Source: Lachnospiraceae bacterium
GTDB lineage: Bacteria > Bacillota > Clostridia > Lachnospirales > Lachnospiraceae
Length of the DNA: 40,258 bases
Reading direction: 5' to 3'
Assembly: GCA_017461045.1 (NCBI GenBank)
Contig: JAFTZJ010000034.1
Location: 1-40,258, forward strand
Below the pieces are notes generated by a model that had not been told where the DNA came from, did no database searches, and saw only the letters and a program-made list of their open reading frames with translations. Below are positions 7,529 to 18,070 of the stretch, piece after piece; position 1 is the first letter of the stretch, and the number at the start of each line of letters is the position of its first letter. The translations under genes were made by a program, and so were the position numbers.

Positions 7529-8293
7529 TTACCATTCAATCTCATATGCTACATATGCACGTTCAAAATGATACCCCAACTTTTCTGCCAATGCTACCGA
7601 ACCCAGGTTCTGTGCATCCCAGCTTGGATACCAACCACGCTCTAAACATTCTAATATCAGCTTAGCTCCACAGACAAGAGCCAGTCCGTTTCTGCGATAG
7701 GACTCCTTCGTATCGATTTCAATTTCAATGCCACCCTGATAACTAGAATAGGAGGAGGCACCGGATACGACTTCTCCATCTCTTAACAAAACAACACCCA
7801 AACCTAGTCTCTGATACATTTCATAAGTCTCGTATTGGGATACCCAATCACGACACCAATCCAATTCCTTACAACACTCAAACAATTCTTTATCCATCAT
7901 TTTAAGTTCATAACCTGATGGCAATTCATTTACAATCTGTTGCAGTCTGTCTCTACCAAACACATCCGGCTCTTTTTTAATGGCATATCGCTCAACTTTT
8001 TTTGCTTTTTCACCATACACTTCTTCAATCAAAGCAGCCCATTCCTTTGTTTGCGGAATCATTATTACAAAATCCTGCTCGCGCCACTCTGGCTTGAAAC
8101 TGACCAATTCTTTGTCCGCCATACCTGCCAGAAAGCAAAAATCACCTAACAATGCCATTGCCGAAACAGGCTCTGCCTTTGAAGTAGTGTATAAACATCC
8201 CATGACCCCTTGCAAACATGACCAAATCAAAGTTTCCTGCCAGCCATCAAACAACTGATTTACTTTTTTATTATTCCTAACTTCTAAAACCAT
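7529..8293 (-). CDS. GNAT acetyltransferase, two-domain type
   Basis: A 254-residue protein whose C-terminal half carries the GNAT core: IEIDTKESYRRNGLALVCGAKLI near 190-212 (motif A) and DAQNLGSVALAEKLGYHFERAY at the end. The N-terminal half lacks a clear motif and fits the GNAT_acetyltran (PF12746-like) architecture. It overlaps no neighbour but starts 10 nt after the stop of the MmcQ gene, and its Shine-Dalgarno is weak, so it is probably translated with the upstream gene. Substrate is unknown. Confidence 0.8.
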   Translation of the reverse strand: MVLEVRNNKKVNQLFDGWQETLIWSCLQGVMGCLYTTSKAEPVSAMALLGDFCFLAGMADKELVSFKPEWREQDFVIMIPQTKEWAALIEEVYGEKAKKVERYAIKKEPDVFGRDRLQQIVNELPSGYELKMMDKELFECCKELDWCRDWVSQYETYEMYQRLGLGVVLLRDGEVVSGASSYSSYQGGIEIEIDTKESYRRNGLALVCGAKLILECLERGWYPSWDAQNLGSVALAEKLGYHFERAYVAYEIEW

Positions 8294-8303
8294 TTTTCTA
8301 TCA

Positions 8304-8990
8304 TTAATCCTTTTTCCTTCGCTTCTTACTTGTTGCTAAACGATAACTTACATCAATTCGCTCACATATCTCCTCCACTGAAACCGATCCATCCAGACAA
8401 ATAGTATACCAACTCTTTTTATTCATATGCCAGCCCGGAAAATATCTGACTCCGTCAATTAACTCACTCATATTTTCCGGTTCCAGATGCAAGTCAATAA
8501 TTTCAACCATATCATCCGAATTAAGCCCCAGTTTTCTCTTCGAAATAATAAGCAATGCACCATACCATTTATCACTGTCTTTTCTTCTCCAAATCGCACT
8601 ATCGGAGTTCTTCCATAAAAACTCAAGTTCATCACCATACTTATCACGAACATATGCGATTATCTGTTTTGAAGTTTCACTTTTGAATACGTCCTTTTCT
8701 GTACAATTCTCTTTAATGGATACAAGCACTCCTTCGTATTCTTGCTTCACTTTCCCTACAAAGGCACCACTAGACGAAGGAATCAAATGCAACACAAATT
8801 CTTCATTAACAGAAGTATCCATTACTTTGGTTTCTATCTGTCCGTCTTCTGAGATTATCACTTGCATTTGAAATTCGCCATCAAGAATTGGTTTTCTGTA
8901 TTCATAGAAAGCGTCATTTGGAATAAATCCATATGATATTAACTTTTCGACTATTACCTTCCGACCTTTCAGAAGTGTTTGCTCTACCAA
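8304..8990 (-). CDS. MmcQ/YjbR family protein
   Basis: A 228-residue protein with two parts. Residues 1-100 are an N-terminal region with a strand-rich core; residues about 105-215 match the MmcQ/YjbR fold, with YGDELEFLWKNSDSAIWRR, KWYGALLIISKRKLGL and HMNKKSWYTICLDG being typical blocks. The biochemical role of this family is unsettled; a DNA-binding-like fold is known. The chosen start is a TTG at 8990 with AGGTAGGG upstream; there is no early ATG. It lies 10 nt after the RimJ-like acetyltransferase gene, so 9001-9543, this gene and 7529-8293 look like one operon. Confidence 0.8.
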   Translation of the reverse strand: MVEQTLLKGRKVIVEKLISYGFIPNDAFYEYRKPILDGEFQMQVIISEDGQIETKVMDTSVNEEFVLHLIPSSSGAFVGKVKQEYEGVLVSIKENCTEKDVFKSETSKQIIAYVRDKYGDELEFLWKNSDSAIWRRKDSDKWYGALLIISKRKLGLNSDDMVEIIDLHLEPENMSELIDGVRYFPGWHMNKKSWYTICLDGSVSVEEICERIDVSYRLATSKKRRKKD

Positions 8991-9000
8991 TTGCCAAACC

Positions 9001-9543
9001 CTACCTCTCTTTATACCACTGTTCTCTTGTCATAACACTTGTATGCCCCACTCGTACTTCATTCATAAGCGGCACCGGCACTTCGTTGCAAGTATGATGA
9101 AACTTGAAACCTAGTTTTTCCTGCACTCGTTTTGATTTTGCATTCCCATCGTAATATCCGCACCAAATGGTTTGCATTCCCAGGTCTTCAAAGCCTCGTC
9201 GCAATAATTCCTTTGCTGCTTCCGGCACATATCCATGCCCCCAAAATGGCTGTCCAATCCAATATCCTAATTCGCATTCATCATCTTTTTCTGTCATATC
9301 TGTGGTTCCGTTTAATTTCAATTCAACAGCACCAATAGCAATATTATTTTCTTTTAAGCAGATGGCATAGCATTCTTTTCCTGTGAAAACATTATTTATC
9401 ACACCTAAACTTTCTGCTATATCCTTATGTGGCGGCCAGCCCGCAATAGGTCCAACTTCCGGATTCTTAGCATATTCATATAAGCTTTCTGCGTCCTCTT
9501 CCTTCCATGGTCGCAGTATTAATCGTTCCGTTTCTAAAATCAT
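9001..9543 (-). CDS. RimJ/RimL-like GNAT acetyltransferase
   Basis: From the ATG at 9543 this is a 180-residue protein that opens with ETERLILRPWKEEDAESLY, the standard start of RimJ/RimL-type acetyltransferases. Motif A is GYWIGQPFWGHGYVPEAAKEL near 95-115, followed by NAKSKRVQEKLGFKF. GAGGG lies 7 nt before the chosen ATG; the 14-codon longer frame has no site. Family members modify ribosomal protein N-termini, antibiotics or small metabolites; the substrate here is unknown. Confidence 0.87.
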   Translation of the reverse strand: MILETERLILRPWKEEDAESLYEYAKNPEVGPIAGWPPHKDIAESLGVINNVFTGKECYAICLKENNIAIGAVELKLNGTTDMTEKDDECELGYWIGQPFWGHGYVPEAAKELLRRGFEDLGMQTIWCGYYDGNAKSKRVQEKLGFKFHHTCNEVPVPLMNEVRVGHTSVMTREQWYKER

Positions 9544-9772
9544 ACTTTTTCCCTCTTTTCTTAAACGAGAAAGATGTCCTCTCATTTTCTGTTTTCGTTT
9601 CTTCTATGATTATGTATCATTTCAACTTCATTTGACAAGTATTATTCTCACAACCACAAGTTATATGGCTGTTGCATCTATATCTAGTACTTGTAAAACT
9701 TACTATTTTATGACAAAATTATAGTATACGTTGTTTTGTCACCGTCTCTTACAAGAGTCATGGGGGTATTCT

Positions 9773-11701
9773 ATGAAAACTATTGTGTATTTTGATTATT
9801 GTGCACTTATACTTATTACAATTATACTCATTTCGATTTTCGTTCGTAATATGACGAAAGGAAAAACAAATGATTACTTCTTAAAAACAGTATTTATTGC
9901 TTTCCTTACCACTGTATTTGATATTATTTCAATTTCCTTGGATAACTCAGGAAGCGGTAACATCTTATGGAAGTATGTAGCACACAGCCTATATCTGTTC
10001 TTCCATAGTATGACCATTCCTTTCTACATTACATATTTAGTGGCGCTCACTGACACATGGCATATTTTACGCACAAACAAACTGATTAAGTATATAATCC
10101 CTTTGCCATATCTAATTATATGCCTATCTTTAATTGTCAATATCTTTACAAAAAGTTTGTTCTATATGGATGCGACAGACCACTACACTCGTGGAATCTT
10201 ATTCCCAATCGTTTATGTAGCAGGTTTCTCTTATGCATTTTTGGGAGTTTACTATATTATCAGATATCGAAGGCTATTTCGTCCAATTCGCTTTTTGGCA
10301 TTGATGTCCATCTTTGCAGGTGTGGCATTTGCAACCGCTTTTCAATTATTTGTTCCTAACATGCCGGTTGAAATGTTCGCAACCTGCTTAGGACTATTAT
10401 TGATTGCCATGCTCATTCAACGTCCGGAAGAAAATGTAGACACAACAACTAACCTACACAATATGGTGGCATATACTTCCGACTTAAAACGTGGATTATC
10501 CACCAAAAAAGACATTGATATTATTATGGTAAATATTGCCAATTATCGCTCCATCCGCGATATGTTAGGAATCGAAGATGCTGAACATACCCTTTCTCTT
10601 ATTGCCGACCAGATGACAGAATTAAATAAGAAAAACAAACGACACGCTGCCATTTACTATTTGGACAAAGGTAGATTTCGAATTGTTGCTGACTCTATCT
10701 ATGCAGATGAAACTGCTCAGTTTGCAGAAACAATCAACAAAGCACTGTCTCATAATATGACTATCAAGCACATGAATGTGAAGTTGATTGCTTATGTATG
10801 TCTTGTTTCGTTTCCAAAGGATATCGAGACATACGAACTCCTTTTATCGTTTGGCGAGCGACTATCAAAAGATTATGAACACACCGGAGAAGTCTTGCTG
10901 GCAAAGGATATTTTCAAAAAGGAAACCTACGACCTATACAGACATTTGGATGGTATCATTGAGAAAGCAATCAAGAACCGCAACCTTCATGTTTATTATC
11001 AACCAATTTATTCAGTTTCGGAACAACGGTTCCATTCCGCCGAAGCATTGTTACGTTTGATCGATGATGAATATGGGTTTGTACCGCCGGATATCTTTAT
11101 CCCGGCCGCCGAAAAAAGTGGAGCTATCCATCGCATTGGTACATATGTATTAGATACTGTATGTCAATTTATTGCCAGCGATGAATTCAAGGCACTGAAT
11201 CTGGACTACATTGAAATCAACCTTTCTGTTGCCCAGTGCATGCATAAAGAGCTTTCAACACAAGTAGTAGAAATGATTAACAAATACAAGATTAACCCAG
11301 CACAGGTCAATCTTGAGATTACTGAAACAGCAGCCTCTTATTCTCAAAAGACTATGGAAGAGAATCTGGCACATTTGAACAACTCCGGCTTCTCCATCTC
11401 ACTGGATGATTACGGAACCGGTTATTCCAACATTCAACGTGTTGCATCATTACCACTTGCAATTGTCAAGCTGGACAAGTCCTTTGTGGATGGCGAAGAA
11501 AACCCACGTTTATCCATTGTATTACAGAATACCATCCGTATGCTGAAGGATATGAACATGGAAATCGTTGCAGAAGGAATTGAAACAAAACACATGTTAG
11601 ATCGATTTTCTGCCATGGGTTGCGATTATATTCAAGGATATTATTTCTCCAAACCACTTCCGAAAGATGATTTTGTAACCTTTATTCAAAATCACCAATA
11701 A
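9773..11701 (+). CDS. 7-TM protein with degenerate GGDEF and EAL phosphodiesterase domain
   Basis: A 642-residue c-di-GMP signalling protein. About seven hydrophobic segments fill residues 3-210, resembling a 7-TM sensor module. A GGDEF-fold domain follows, but its signature is DKGRF near 298-302, so cyclase activity is not expected. The EAL domain (about 410-642) keeps EALLR at 424-428, EINLS, EITE, LDDYGTGYS at 544-552, KLDKSF, AEGIE at 600-604 and QGYYFSKP, so the metal and catalytic residues appear intact and it should hydrolyse c-di-GMP. The ATG at 9773 has a GGGGGT site; a 14-codon longer start at 9731 has none. It is a single-gene unit, divergent from the acetyltransferase operon and followed by a terminator. 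Confidence 0.9.
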   Translation: MKTIVYFDYCALILITIILISIFVRNMTKGKTNDYFLKTVFIAFLTTVFDIISISLDNSGSGNILWKYVAHSLYLFFHSMTIPFYITYLVALTDTWHILRTNKLIKYIIPLPYLIICLSLIVNIFTKSLFYMDATDHYTRGILFPIVYVAGFSYAFLGVYYIIRYRRLFRPIRFLALMSIFAGVAFATAFQLFVPNMPVEMFATCLGLLLIAMLIQRPEENVDTTTNLHNMVAYTSDLKRGLSTKKDIDIIMVNIANYRSIRDMLGIEDAEHTLSLIADQMTELNKKNKRHAAIYYLDKGRFRIVADSIYADETAQFAETINKALSHNMTIKHMNVKLIAYVCLVSFPKDIETYELLLSFGERLSKDYEHTGEVLLAKDIFKKETYDLYRHLDGIIEKAIKNRNLHVYYQPIYSVSEQRFHSAEALLRLIDDEYGFVPPDIFIPAAEKSGAIHRIGTYVLDTVCQFIASDEFKALNLDYIEINLSVAQCMHKELSTQVVEMINKYKINPAQVNLEITETAASYSQKTMEENLAHLNNSGFSISLDDYGTGYSNIQRVASLPLAIVKLDKSFVDGEENPRLSIVLQNTIRMLKDMNMEIVAEGIETKHMLDRFSAMGCDYIQGYYFSKPLPKDDFVTFIQNHQ

Positions 11702-11717
11702 ACTTCATGAATAATAG

Positions 11718-11755
11718 AAAGCATTCTAACACAACCAAGTGCTAGAATGCTTTTT
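11718..11755 (+). terminator. Intrinsic terminator after the EAL gene
   Basis: An 11-bp perfect stem (11718-11728 with 11743-11753) ends in a T run at 11751-11755. The A run on the left arm lets it act on the minus strand too, so it may also serve the convergent uvrA. Confidence 0.88.
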
Positions 11756-11786
11756 ATTCTATTCGTCTTCTTTAAATAACAAGCTT

Positions 11787-14618
11787 TTATTTATTCAGAT
11801 ACTTTCCCAAATACTTTCCGGTATAACTTTCCGGACACTGTACCACTTCCTCCGGTGTTCCCTGCGTTACAATCATGCCGCCTCGAATACCACCTTCCGG
11901 ACCAATATCAATGATATAATCTGCGGTCTTAATAACATCCAGATTGTGTTCAATAACCACTACTGTATTACCGCCCTCAGTTAATCGTTGCAAGATATCG
12001 ATTAGCTTATGCACATCTGCAAAGTGAAGACCGGTGGTCGGTTCATCTAAGATATAAATCGTCTTTCCGGTACTCCGCTTGCTTAATTCTGTGGCCAACT
12101 TAATTCTCTGTGCCTCACCTCCGGACAACGCTGTAGACGGCTGTCCAAGCTTAATATAGCCTAAGCCTACATCTCGGAGCGTTTCTATTTTCCGCAAAAT
12201 GGATGGCAGATTCTCGAAGAATACACATGCCTCGTCTACAGTCATATCCAATACATCCGAAATGCTCTTACCCTTATATTTCACCTCAAGAGTTTCCCGG
12301 TTATATCGCTTTCCGTGACACACTTCACAAGGCACATATACATCCGGCAAGAAGTGCATTTCTATCTTAATAATACCATCACCTTTACAAGCCTCGCAGC
12401 GTCCGCCGGATACATTAAAGCTAAATCGACCCTTATTATATCCTTTTGCCTTTGCATCCTTCGATGATGCAAACAAATCACGAATCATATCAAAGACTCC
12501 GGTATAGGTTGCCGGATTGGAACGGGAGGTTCTTCCGATTGGTGACTGATCAATATTAATCACTTTATCTAATTGTTCAATGCCTAGAATATCCTTATGC
12601 TTACCCGGTTTCTCTTTTGCCCGATTCAAATCTCTTGCTAAATGCTTATATAGAATCTCATTTACCAAAGAACTTTTGCCGGAACCGGAAACTCCTGTAA
12701 CACAAGTCATTACACCTAACGGGAATTTCACATTAATATTCTTCAAATTATTCTCTCTGGCACCTACAACCTCAATCCAACCGTTTGGGGCTCTGCGCAC
12801 CGCAGGAACCGGGATTTTCTTCTTGCCACTCAAATAAGCTCCGGTAACAGATTCCTTGCACTTCATAATCTCCTTGGCCGTACCGCTTGCTACGATTTCT
12901 CCACCATAATCCCCTGCTCCAGGTCCAATATCTACGATAAAGTCTGCTGCCAGCATGGTATCTTCATCATGCTCAACTACAATCAGCGTATTACCCAAAT
13001 CCCGTAACCGTTTCAAGGTTGCAATTAACTTATCATTATCTCTCTGGTGTAAACCGATACTCGGCTCATCCAAAATGTATGCCACCCCTACCAGTCCGGA
13101 ACCTATCTGCGTCGCCAACCGAATACGTTGTGCTTCACCACCGGACAAGGTTGCCGTAGGCCGGAACAATGCCAAATAATCCAAGCCCACATCCATCAAG
13201 AACTGAATTCTTGCCCGAATCTCCTTTAATATCATTCCGCCTATTAATTGCTGCCGTTCCGTAATCGTCAAATCCTTCAGATACATATGCAAATCTGCAA
13301 TTGACATCTCTGTGATCTCAGCAATGTTCTTATTATCAATGGTAACTGCCAAGGATTCTCTCTTTAATCGCTTACCGCCACACTCTTCACATGGTGTAAT
13401 CGACATATATGTCTCATACTCTTCCTTCATCGACTGAGAGGATTCTCGGTATCTGCGTTTAATGTTCTCAATCAATCCTTCAAAGGTAATGTCATAGACA
13501 CCTTCTCCCCGTTGCCCCTTATAATGCACCTTCACAGGTCTTGTACCAATACCATATACCAACAAATCCTGAATCTCCTGGGAATAATCCTGAAATGGTG
13601 TATCCATATCAAAACCAAACTCCTCACCCAAAGCATCCAGAACCGCTCTTGAAAAACTTCCCTTCTTTGCCGCTGACTGCCAGCCCATAACCTGAAAACA
13701 TCCTTGGTTAATGCTAAGCTTTCGATCCGGAATCATCAAATCAATATCGAATTCCATCTTATATCCCAAACCATGACATATTGGACACGCACCAAACGGG
13801 TTATTAAACGAAAAACTGCGGGGCTCAATCTCCTCAATACTAACGCCACAATCCGGACAAGAAAAACTTTCGCTGAAATTCATCGGTTCCCCACCTATAA
13901 TATCAACTGTCATGGTTCCCTCTGCCAGCTTTAACGTTGTCTCAATAGAATCAGCTAATCGCTGTTCGATTCCTTCCTTTACAATCAAGCGGTCCACCAC
14001 TACATCAATGGAATGCTTAATATTCTTATCCAGGGTAATTTCTTCAGATAAATCATATAAATTACCATCTATAATCACGCGCACAAAACCACTCTTCTTC
14101 ACGCTGGCCAATAATTTCTCATGGCGTCCCTTACGCCCCTTTACTACAGGAGCCAGCAACTGAAACTTGGTGCCCTGTTCCAATTCCATAATGGCATCTA
14201 CCATCTGGTCAACGGTCTGCCGTGCAATCTCTTTTCCACAATCCGGACAATGAGGTACACCAATTCTGGCATATAGCAACCGAAAATAATCGTAAATCTC
14301 TGTCACTGTTCCTACTGTAGAACGCGGATTCCGATTGGTGGATTTCTGGTCTATGGAAATTGCCGGTGATAATCCTTCAATCAATTCTACATCCGGCTTC
14401 TCTGCTTGTCCCAAGAACATTCTCGCATAAGAAGACAAGGACTCCATATAACGACGTTGTCCCTCTGCATAAATGGTATCGAATGCCAAAGATGATTTGC
14501 CGGAACCGGATAATCCGGTCATAACCACCAATTCATTTCTCGGAATATCAATATCAATATGCTTCAAATTATGCTCACTGGCACCTCTGATTTTAATATA
14601 CTTTTTATTCTCTGCCAT
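11787..14618 (-). CDS. uvrA: Excinuclease ABC subunit UvrA
   Basis: The 943-residue damage-recognition ATPase of nucleotide excision repair, of normal family length. Two ABC ATPase halves are visible: Walker [10 protein letters not shown] near 34-42 and GVSGSGKSS near 645-653, with LSGGEAQRI signatures in both halves. Zinc-binding CxxC clusters are seen as CPDCG and CPICHG in the first half and as CEACKGDG and [10 protein letters not shown] in the second. It lies 21 nt downstream of uvrB and is transcribed with it. UvrA dimer loads UvrB on damaged DNA. Confidence 0.98.
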   Translation of the reverse strand: MAENKKYIKIRGASEHNLKHIDIDIPRNELVVMTGLSGSGKSSLAFDTIYAEGQRRYMESLSSYARMFLGQAEKPDVELIEGLSPAISIDQKSTNRNPRSTVGTVTEIYDYFRLLYARIGVPHCPDCGKEIARQTVDQMVDAIMELEQGTKFQLLAPVVKGRKGRHEKLLASVKKSGFVRVIIDGNLYDLSEEITLDKNIKHSIDVVVDRLIVKEGIEQRLADSIETTLKLAEGTMTVDIIGGEPMNFSESFSCPDCGVSIEEIEPRSFSFNNPFGACPICHGLGYKMEFDIDLMIPDRKLSINQGCFQVMGWQSAAKKGSFSRAVLDALGEEFGFDMDTPFQDYSQEIQDLLVYGIGTRPVKVHYKGQRGEGVYDITFEGLIENIKRRYRESSQSMKEEYETYMSITPCEECGGKRLKRESLAVTIDNKNIAEITEMSIADLHMYLKDLTITERQQLIGGMILKEIRARIQFLMDVGLDYLALFRPTATLSGGEAQRIRLATQIGSGLVGVAYILDEPSIGLHQRDNDKLIATLKRLRDLGNTLIVVEHDEDTMLAADFIVDIGPGAGDYGGEIVASGTAKEIMKCKESVTGAYLSGKKKIPVPAVRRAPNGWIEVVGARENNLKNINVKFPLGVMTCVTGVSGSGKSSLVNEILYKHLARDLNRAKEKPGKHKDILGIEQLDKVINIDQSPIGRTSRSNPATYTGVFDMIRDLFASSKDAKAKGYNKGRFSFNVSGGRCEACKGDGIIKIEMHFLPDVYVPCEVCHGKRYNRETLEVKYKGKSISDVLDMTVDEACVFFENLPSILRKIETLRDVGLGYIKLGQPSTALSGGEAQRIKLATELSKRSTGKTIYILDEPTTGLHFADVHKLIDILQRLTEGGNTVVVIEHNLDVIKTADYIIDIGPEGGIRGGMIVTQGTPEEVVQCPESYTGKYLGKYLNK

Positions 14619-14639
14619 TTCTTATCTCCATACTCTTTG

Positions 14640-16625
14640 TTAGGTATCAATGTCCCTCAAGGTAATCTTCAATTCCTTTAATTCATCACGCAACACTGCC
14701 GCCAATTCGAAATTCAACTCTGCTGCCGCCTGATTCATCTTCTTAGTCTTCTTTGCAATAGCTTCCTCCAGCTCTTTCTTGGTCATAGATTCCACATCCT
14801 TGGTTGCCTCTTGCACTTCTTCCAAGTTATTCTCGTTACTAATAATATCCCGAATCTCTTTCACAATGGTCTGCGGCGTAATACCATGCTTTTGATTGTA
14901 GGCATCCTGAATCTCCCGACGTCGATTGGTTTCTGAAATCGCCACCTGCATCGAACGTGTTATATTGTCTGCATACATAATTACGCGGCCTTCGCTATTT
15001 CTCGCTGCACGACCCACCGTCTGTATTAATGAAGTTTCGGAACGCAAAAATCCTTCCTTATCCGCATCTAAAATTGCCACAAGGGTAATCTCCGGAATAT
15101 CCAATCCCTCACGCAATAAGTTGATTCCCACTAACACATCAAATACACCTAGTCGCAAGTCCCGAACAATTTCAATTCGCTCCAATGTATCAATATCTGA
15201 GTGCAAATACTTTACTTTAATTCCCACATCCCGCATGTAATCTGTTAAATCTTCTGCCATCCGCTTCGTTAAGGTAGTAACCAGAACCTTGTGCCCCTGT
15301 TCCACCTCTTTATTTACTTCAGAAATCAAATCATCAATCTGACCTTCTACCGGTCTAACATCTATCATTGGGTCCAGCAATCCTGTCGGACGGATAATCT
15401 GCTCCGTACGCAACATCTCATGCTCTTCTTCATAAACAGAAGGAGTTGCCGATACAAATAATAACTGGTCAATTTTCGTTTCAAACTCATCAAAGTTCAA
15501 TGGTCGGTTATCCAATGCTGACGGCAAACGAAATCCGTAATCTACCAAGGTAGACTTTCTGGAACGGTCTCCGGCATACATACCACGAATCTGAGGTACT
15601 GTAATGTGGGACTCATCAATAATCATCAAGAAATCATCCTTAAAGAATTCCAGCAAGGTATTCGGCGTCGCCCCCGGTTGCAAACCGGCTAACGGTCGGG
15701 AGTAATTCTCAATTCCGGAACAAAAACCGGTTTCCCGCAACATTTCCATATCAAAGTTCGTCCGTTCTGCAATCCGTTGCGCTTCAATTAGCTTCTCCCG
15801 GTCTTTGAAAAATGTCACCCGTTCTGCCAATTCTGCCTCAATCTCTCCAATTGCCCGATCCATCTTCTCCTTCGCCACTACATAATGAGAAGCCGGGAAA
15901 ATACAGGTAAAATTCAAGGAACGATGAATCTCTCCGGTTAATGGATCAAATTCCGTAATCCGGTCGATTTCATCTCCAAAGAATTCAACTCTCACCGCAT
16001 CTTCAAAGGTGGATACCGGAATAATTTCCAATACATCGCCCTTCACCCGGAAGGTTCCACGCTTAAAATCCATGTCATTCCGAACGTACTGAATATTAAT
16101 CAATTCTCGTATTACATCGTCCCGGTCCTTATTCATACCCGGTCGTAAAGAAATCATCATTTCCCGATAATCATCCGGGTCACCAATACCATAAATGCAA
16201 GAAACCGATGAAATAACTATCACATCTTTCCGTTCAATCAATGCTGCAGTTGCACTGTGCCGTAATTTATCAATCTCATCGTTCACCGAGGAATCTTTTG
16301 CAATATAAGTATCCGTAGACGGCACATACGCCTCCGGCTGATAATAATCATAATAGGACACAAAATATTCCACAGCATTATGCGGAAAGAACGCCTTGAA
16401 CTCACTGTATAACTGCGCTGCTAACGTCTTATTGTGTGCGATTATTAAGGTTGGTTTATTCAATTGTGCAATCACATTTGCCATGGTAAATGTCTTACCG
16501 GAGCCTGTAACTCCTAAAAGGGTCTGCATTTGATTACCCTCTTGAAAACCCTTTACCAATGCTTCAATGGCTTGTGGTTGGTCACCGGTTGGCTGATAAT
16601 CCGATACTAATTCAAAATGATCCAT
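14640..16625 (-). CDS. uvrB: Excinuclease ABC subunit UvrB
   Basis: The 661-residue helicase-like subunit of nucleotide excision repair, complete. Walker [13 protein letters not shown] is near 39-50, the damage-wedge beta-hairpin region has [13 protein letters not shown] near 92-104, the DEAD-type box is DESH near 338-341, and helicase motif VI is QTVGRAARN. The C-terminal UVR motif (about 620-655) that contacts UvrC is intact. It is the first gene of the uvrBA operon, and an SOS box lies about 95 nt upstream. Confidence 0.98.
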   Translation of the reverse strand: MDHFELVSDYQPTGDQPQAIEALVKGFQEGNQMQTLLGVTGSGKTFTMANVIAQLNKPTLIIAHNKTLAAQLYSEFKAFFPHNAVEYFVSYYDYYQPEAYVPSTDTYIAKDSSVNDEIDKLRHSATAALIERKDVIVISSVSCIYGIGDPDDYREMMISLRPGMNKDRDDVIRELINIQYVRNDMDFKRGTFRVKGDVLEIIPVSTFEDAVRVEFFGDEIDRITEFDPLTGEIHRSLNFTCIFPASHYVVAKEKMDRAIGEIEAELAERVTFFKDREKLIEAQRIAERTNFDMEMLRETGFCSGIENYSRPLAGLQPGATPNTLLEFFKDDFLMIIDESHITVPQIRGMYAGDRSRKSTLVDYGFRLPSALDNRPLNFDEFETKIDQLLFVSATPSVYEEEHEMLRTEQIIRPTGLLDPMIDVRPVEGQIDDLISEVNKEVEQGHKVLVTTLTKRMAEDLTDYMRDVGIKVKYLHSDIDTLERIEIVRDLRLGVFDVLVGINLLREGLDIPEITLVAILDADKEGFLRSETSLIQTVGRAARNSEGRVIMYADNITRSMQVAISETNRRREIQDAYNQKHGITPQTIVKEIRDIISNENNLEEVQEATKDVESMTKKELEEAIAKKTKKMNQAAAELNFELAAVLRDELKELKITLRDIDT

Positions 16626-16719
16626 ACTATACCTCGTAATAACGTTCTTTCACTTAGTCTTTCCCATTTTCCGTTATGCACTTACTATATCATAATTTTT
16701 TTTATAAGTACAGCATTTT

Positions 16720-16733
16720 CGAACATTTGTTCA
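16720..16733 (-). promoter_or_regulatory. LexA (SOS) box upstream of uvrBA
   Basis: The plus-strand sequence CGAACATTTGTTCA matches the Gram-positive LexA/DinR consensus CGAAC-N4-GTTCG with only the last base differing. It lies 95 nt before the uvrB start, close to a possible minus-strand promoter with TATAGT near 16685-16690. uvrBA is a known LexA target in Firmicutes. Confidence 0.8.
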
Positions 16734-16763
16734 TTTTGTAATTCTTTATTTTTTCATATTGTT

Positions 16764-16792
16764 TTGCAGTTTTCAATGTTTTACTATATTAT
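16764..16792 (+). promoter_or_regulatory. Possible promoter of the Glu/Pro-rich membrane protein gene
   Basis: TTGCAG (16764-16769) and TATTAT (16787-16792) are 17 nt apart on the plus strand, 88 nt before the ATG at 16881. The region is AT-rich, so chance matches are possible. Confidence 0.4.
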
Positions 16793-16880
16793 TCTGTCAT
16801 TTTATGTTATACTGTAGTTTAATGAAATGTTGTGAAATAAATACATATCAGATACATTATGAAGGTACAGGGGGTACATT

Positions 16881-17993
16881 ATGAAGAAGAAGTCAAACAC
16901 CTGGATTGCAGCAGGATTATTGACCATTGTAGCCGCAGTAACCACGATTTATTGCTTACTGGAATTTCGTAGTTCTGTTTTAGCAGTTGGTCTTTCTTGT
17001 CTGTTTCTATTGGGAGCGGCATTATGGCTATTCCTGAGCATTGCAAAAATGCAAAAACAGGAACCAACCGTATCTGTTGGTGAAGAACAACGAGAACGCA
17101 TGAATTATGAGGGTATGAAGCTACAAGGAGAAGAATTAATCCGTTTAGTTAATACCTTAGGCAAAGGAACCTACGTTTATAGCAAACGTTCTGCTGAACA
17201 TCTGGAAGAATTATTGAATCAGGCCATGCAGAATCAACAAGCAAATGAAGCATTGATTCAGACCTTAATTCAAGAACAAACCAAGGCAGCAAAGTTCCAG
17301 GTAAAATATAATCAGGATGATACCGCGAGATTGATTGGCAGTCTAACAGAGAATTGCAATCAGATAAACAGCAATTTTGAAAAATGCATTGAAACTCTTG
17401 CAACACAAAGTTCAGATAGCAACTCAATGGCAAATAGCAATGTAACTGCTTCCTTAACAGATTTGTCCAAGGAATTAGCTCGCATTAATAGCAGCATTCA
17501 GGCATTACAGATTCAAATGACTGCAGTAGCACATCAGCCAATGGTTCAGCAGGTATCACCGATTGCTACACCGGTCTTTACACCTGAGGCAGTGGCCACC
17601 CCAAATGAGACTGCTGTTGAAGTTACACCGGTTGAAGAAGCAACAACCGAAGAACCTATTACGGAGGCACCATTCACAACCGATGATACTGCTGCGATTG
17701 CGGCAGAAGTAGCTTCCTTCTTTGATTCATTTGAGTCTGTGGCAGAAGAATCAACTGTTGTGGAAGAAACTATAAAAGAAGAGGCGGCTCCGGTTGAAGA
17801 AGCCGCACCAATCTTTGAGGTTGTAACTCCTATGACAGAGACCGTTGTTCCAGAGGCAGAAGTTGCTCCAATCGATGAACCGGCTCCTGCAGAAGAACCG
17901 GCTCCGGTAGATATTTCTTCTATGGTTTCAGACGATCCAAACAAGCAGTTGTCTGCAGACGAAATCGCAGCATTGTTTGCAGCATTAGGTTAA
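16881..17993 (+). CDS. Membrane protein with coiled-coil and acidic Pro-rich tail
   Basis: A 370-residue protein of unknown function. Two adjacent membrane segments (about 9-27 and 32-54) form a hairpin anchor. Residues about 70-215 are helical and Gln/Asn-rich, likely coiled coil. Residues about 225-350 are a low-complexity tail of Glu, Pro, Ala, Val and Thr. The last 14 residues, LSADEIAALFAALG, resemble the short LSQ(D/E)EIDALL element of FliM-type flagellar switch proteins. A GGGGGT site precedes the ATG. No neighbouring flagellar gene is seen, so a docking role for this C-terminal peptide is only a suggestion. Confidence 0.8.
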   Translation: MKKKSNTWIAAGLLTIVAAVTTIYCLLEFRSSVLAVGLSCLFLLGAALWLFLSIAKMQKQEPTVSVGEEQRERMNYEGMKLQGEELIRLVNTLGKGTYVYSKRSAEHLEELLNQAMQNQQANEALIQTLIQEQTKAAKFQVKYNQDDTARLIGSLTENCNQINSNFEKCIETLATQSSDSNSMANSNVTASLTDLSKELARINSSIQALQIQMTAVAHQPMVQQVSPIATPVFTPEAVATPNETAVEVTPVEEATTEEPITEAPFTTDDTAAIAAEVASFFDSFESVAEESTVVEETIKEEAAPVEEAAPIFEVVTPMTETVVPEAEVAPIDEPAPAEEPAPVDISSMVSDDPNKQLSADEIAALFAALG

Positions 17994-18009
17994 TTCAAAT
18001 CTTACATAG

Positions 18010-18042
18010 AAAATGGCTAAGGAACATCCTTAGCCATTTTAT
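18010..18042. terminator. Bidirectional intrinsic terminator
   Basis: A perfect 13-bp stem (18010-18022 with 18028-18040) with a 5-nt loop lies between two convergent genes. T-rich ends on both strands allow it to stop the plus-strand membrane protein gene and the minus-strand protease operon. Confidence 0.88.
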
Positions 18043-18070
18043 TATGCGTTATTCACATTATTTCTTAAAA

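Noticed and set aside
17546-17944. Minus-strand frame of 132 residues rich in Gly/Ser/Ala/Val
   Set aside because: It is the antisense of the repetitive Glu/Pro/Ala-rich tail of the gene at 16881-17993. The low complexity mirrors that tail and there is no ribosome binding site.
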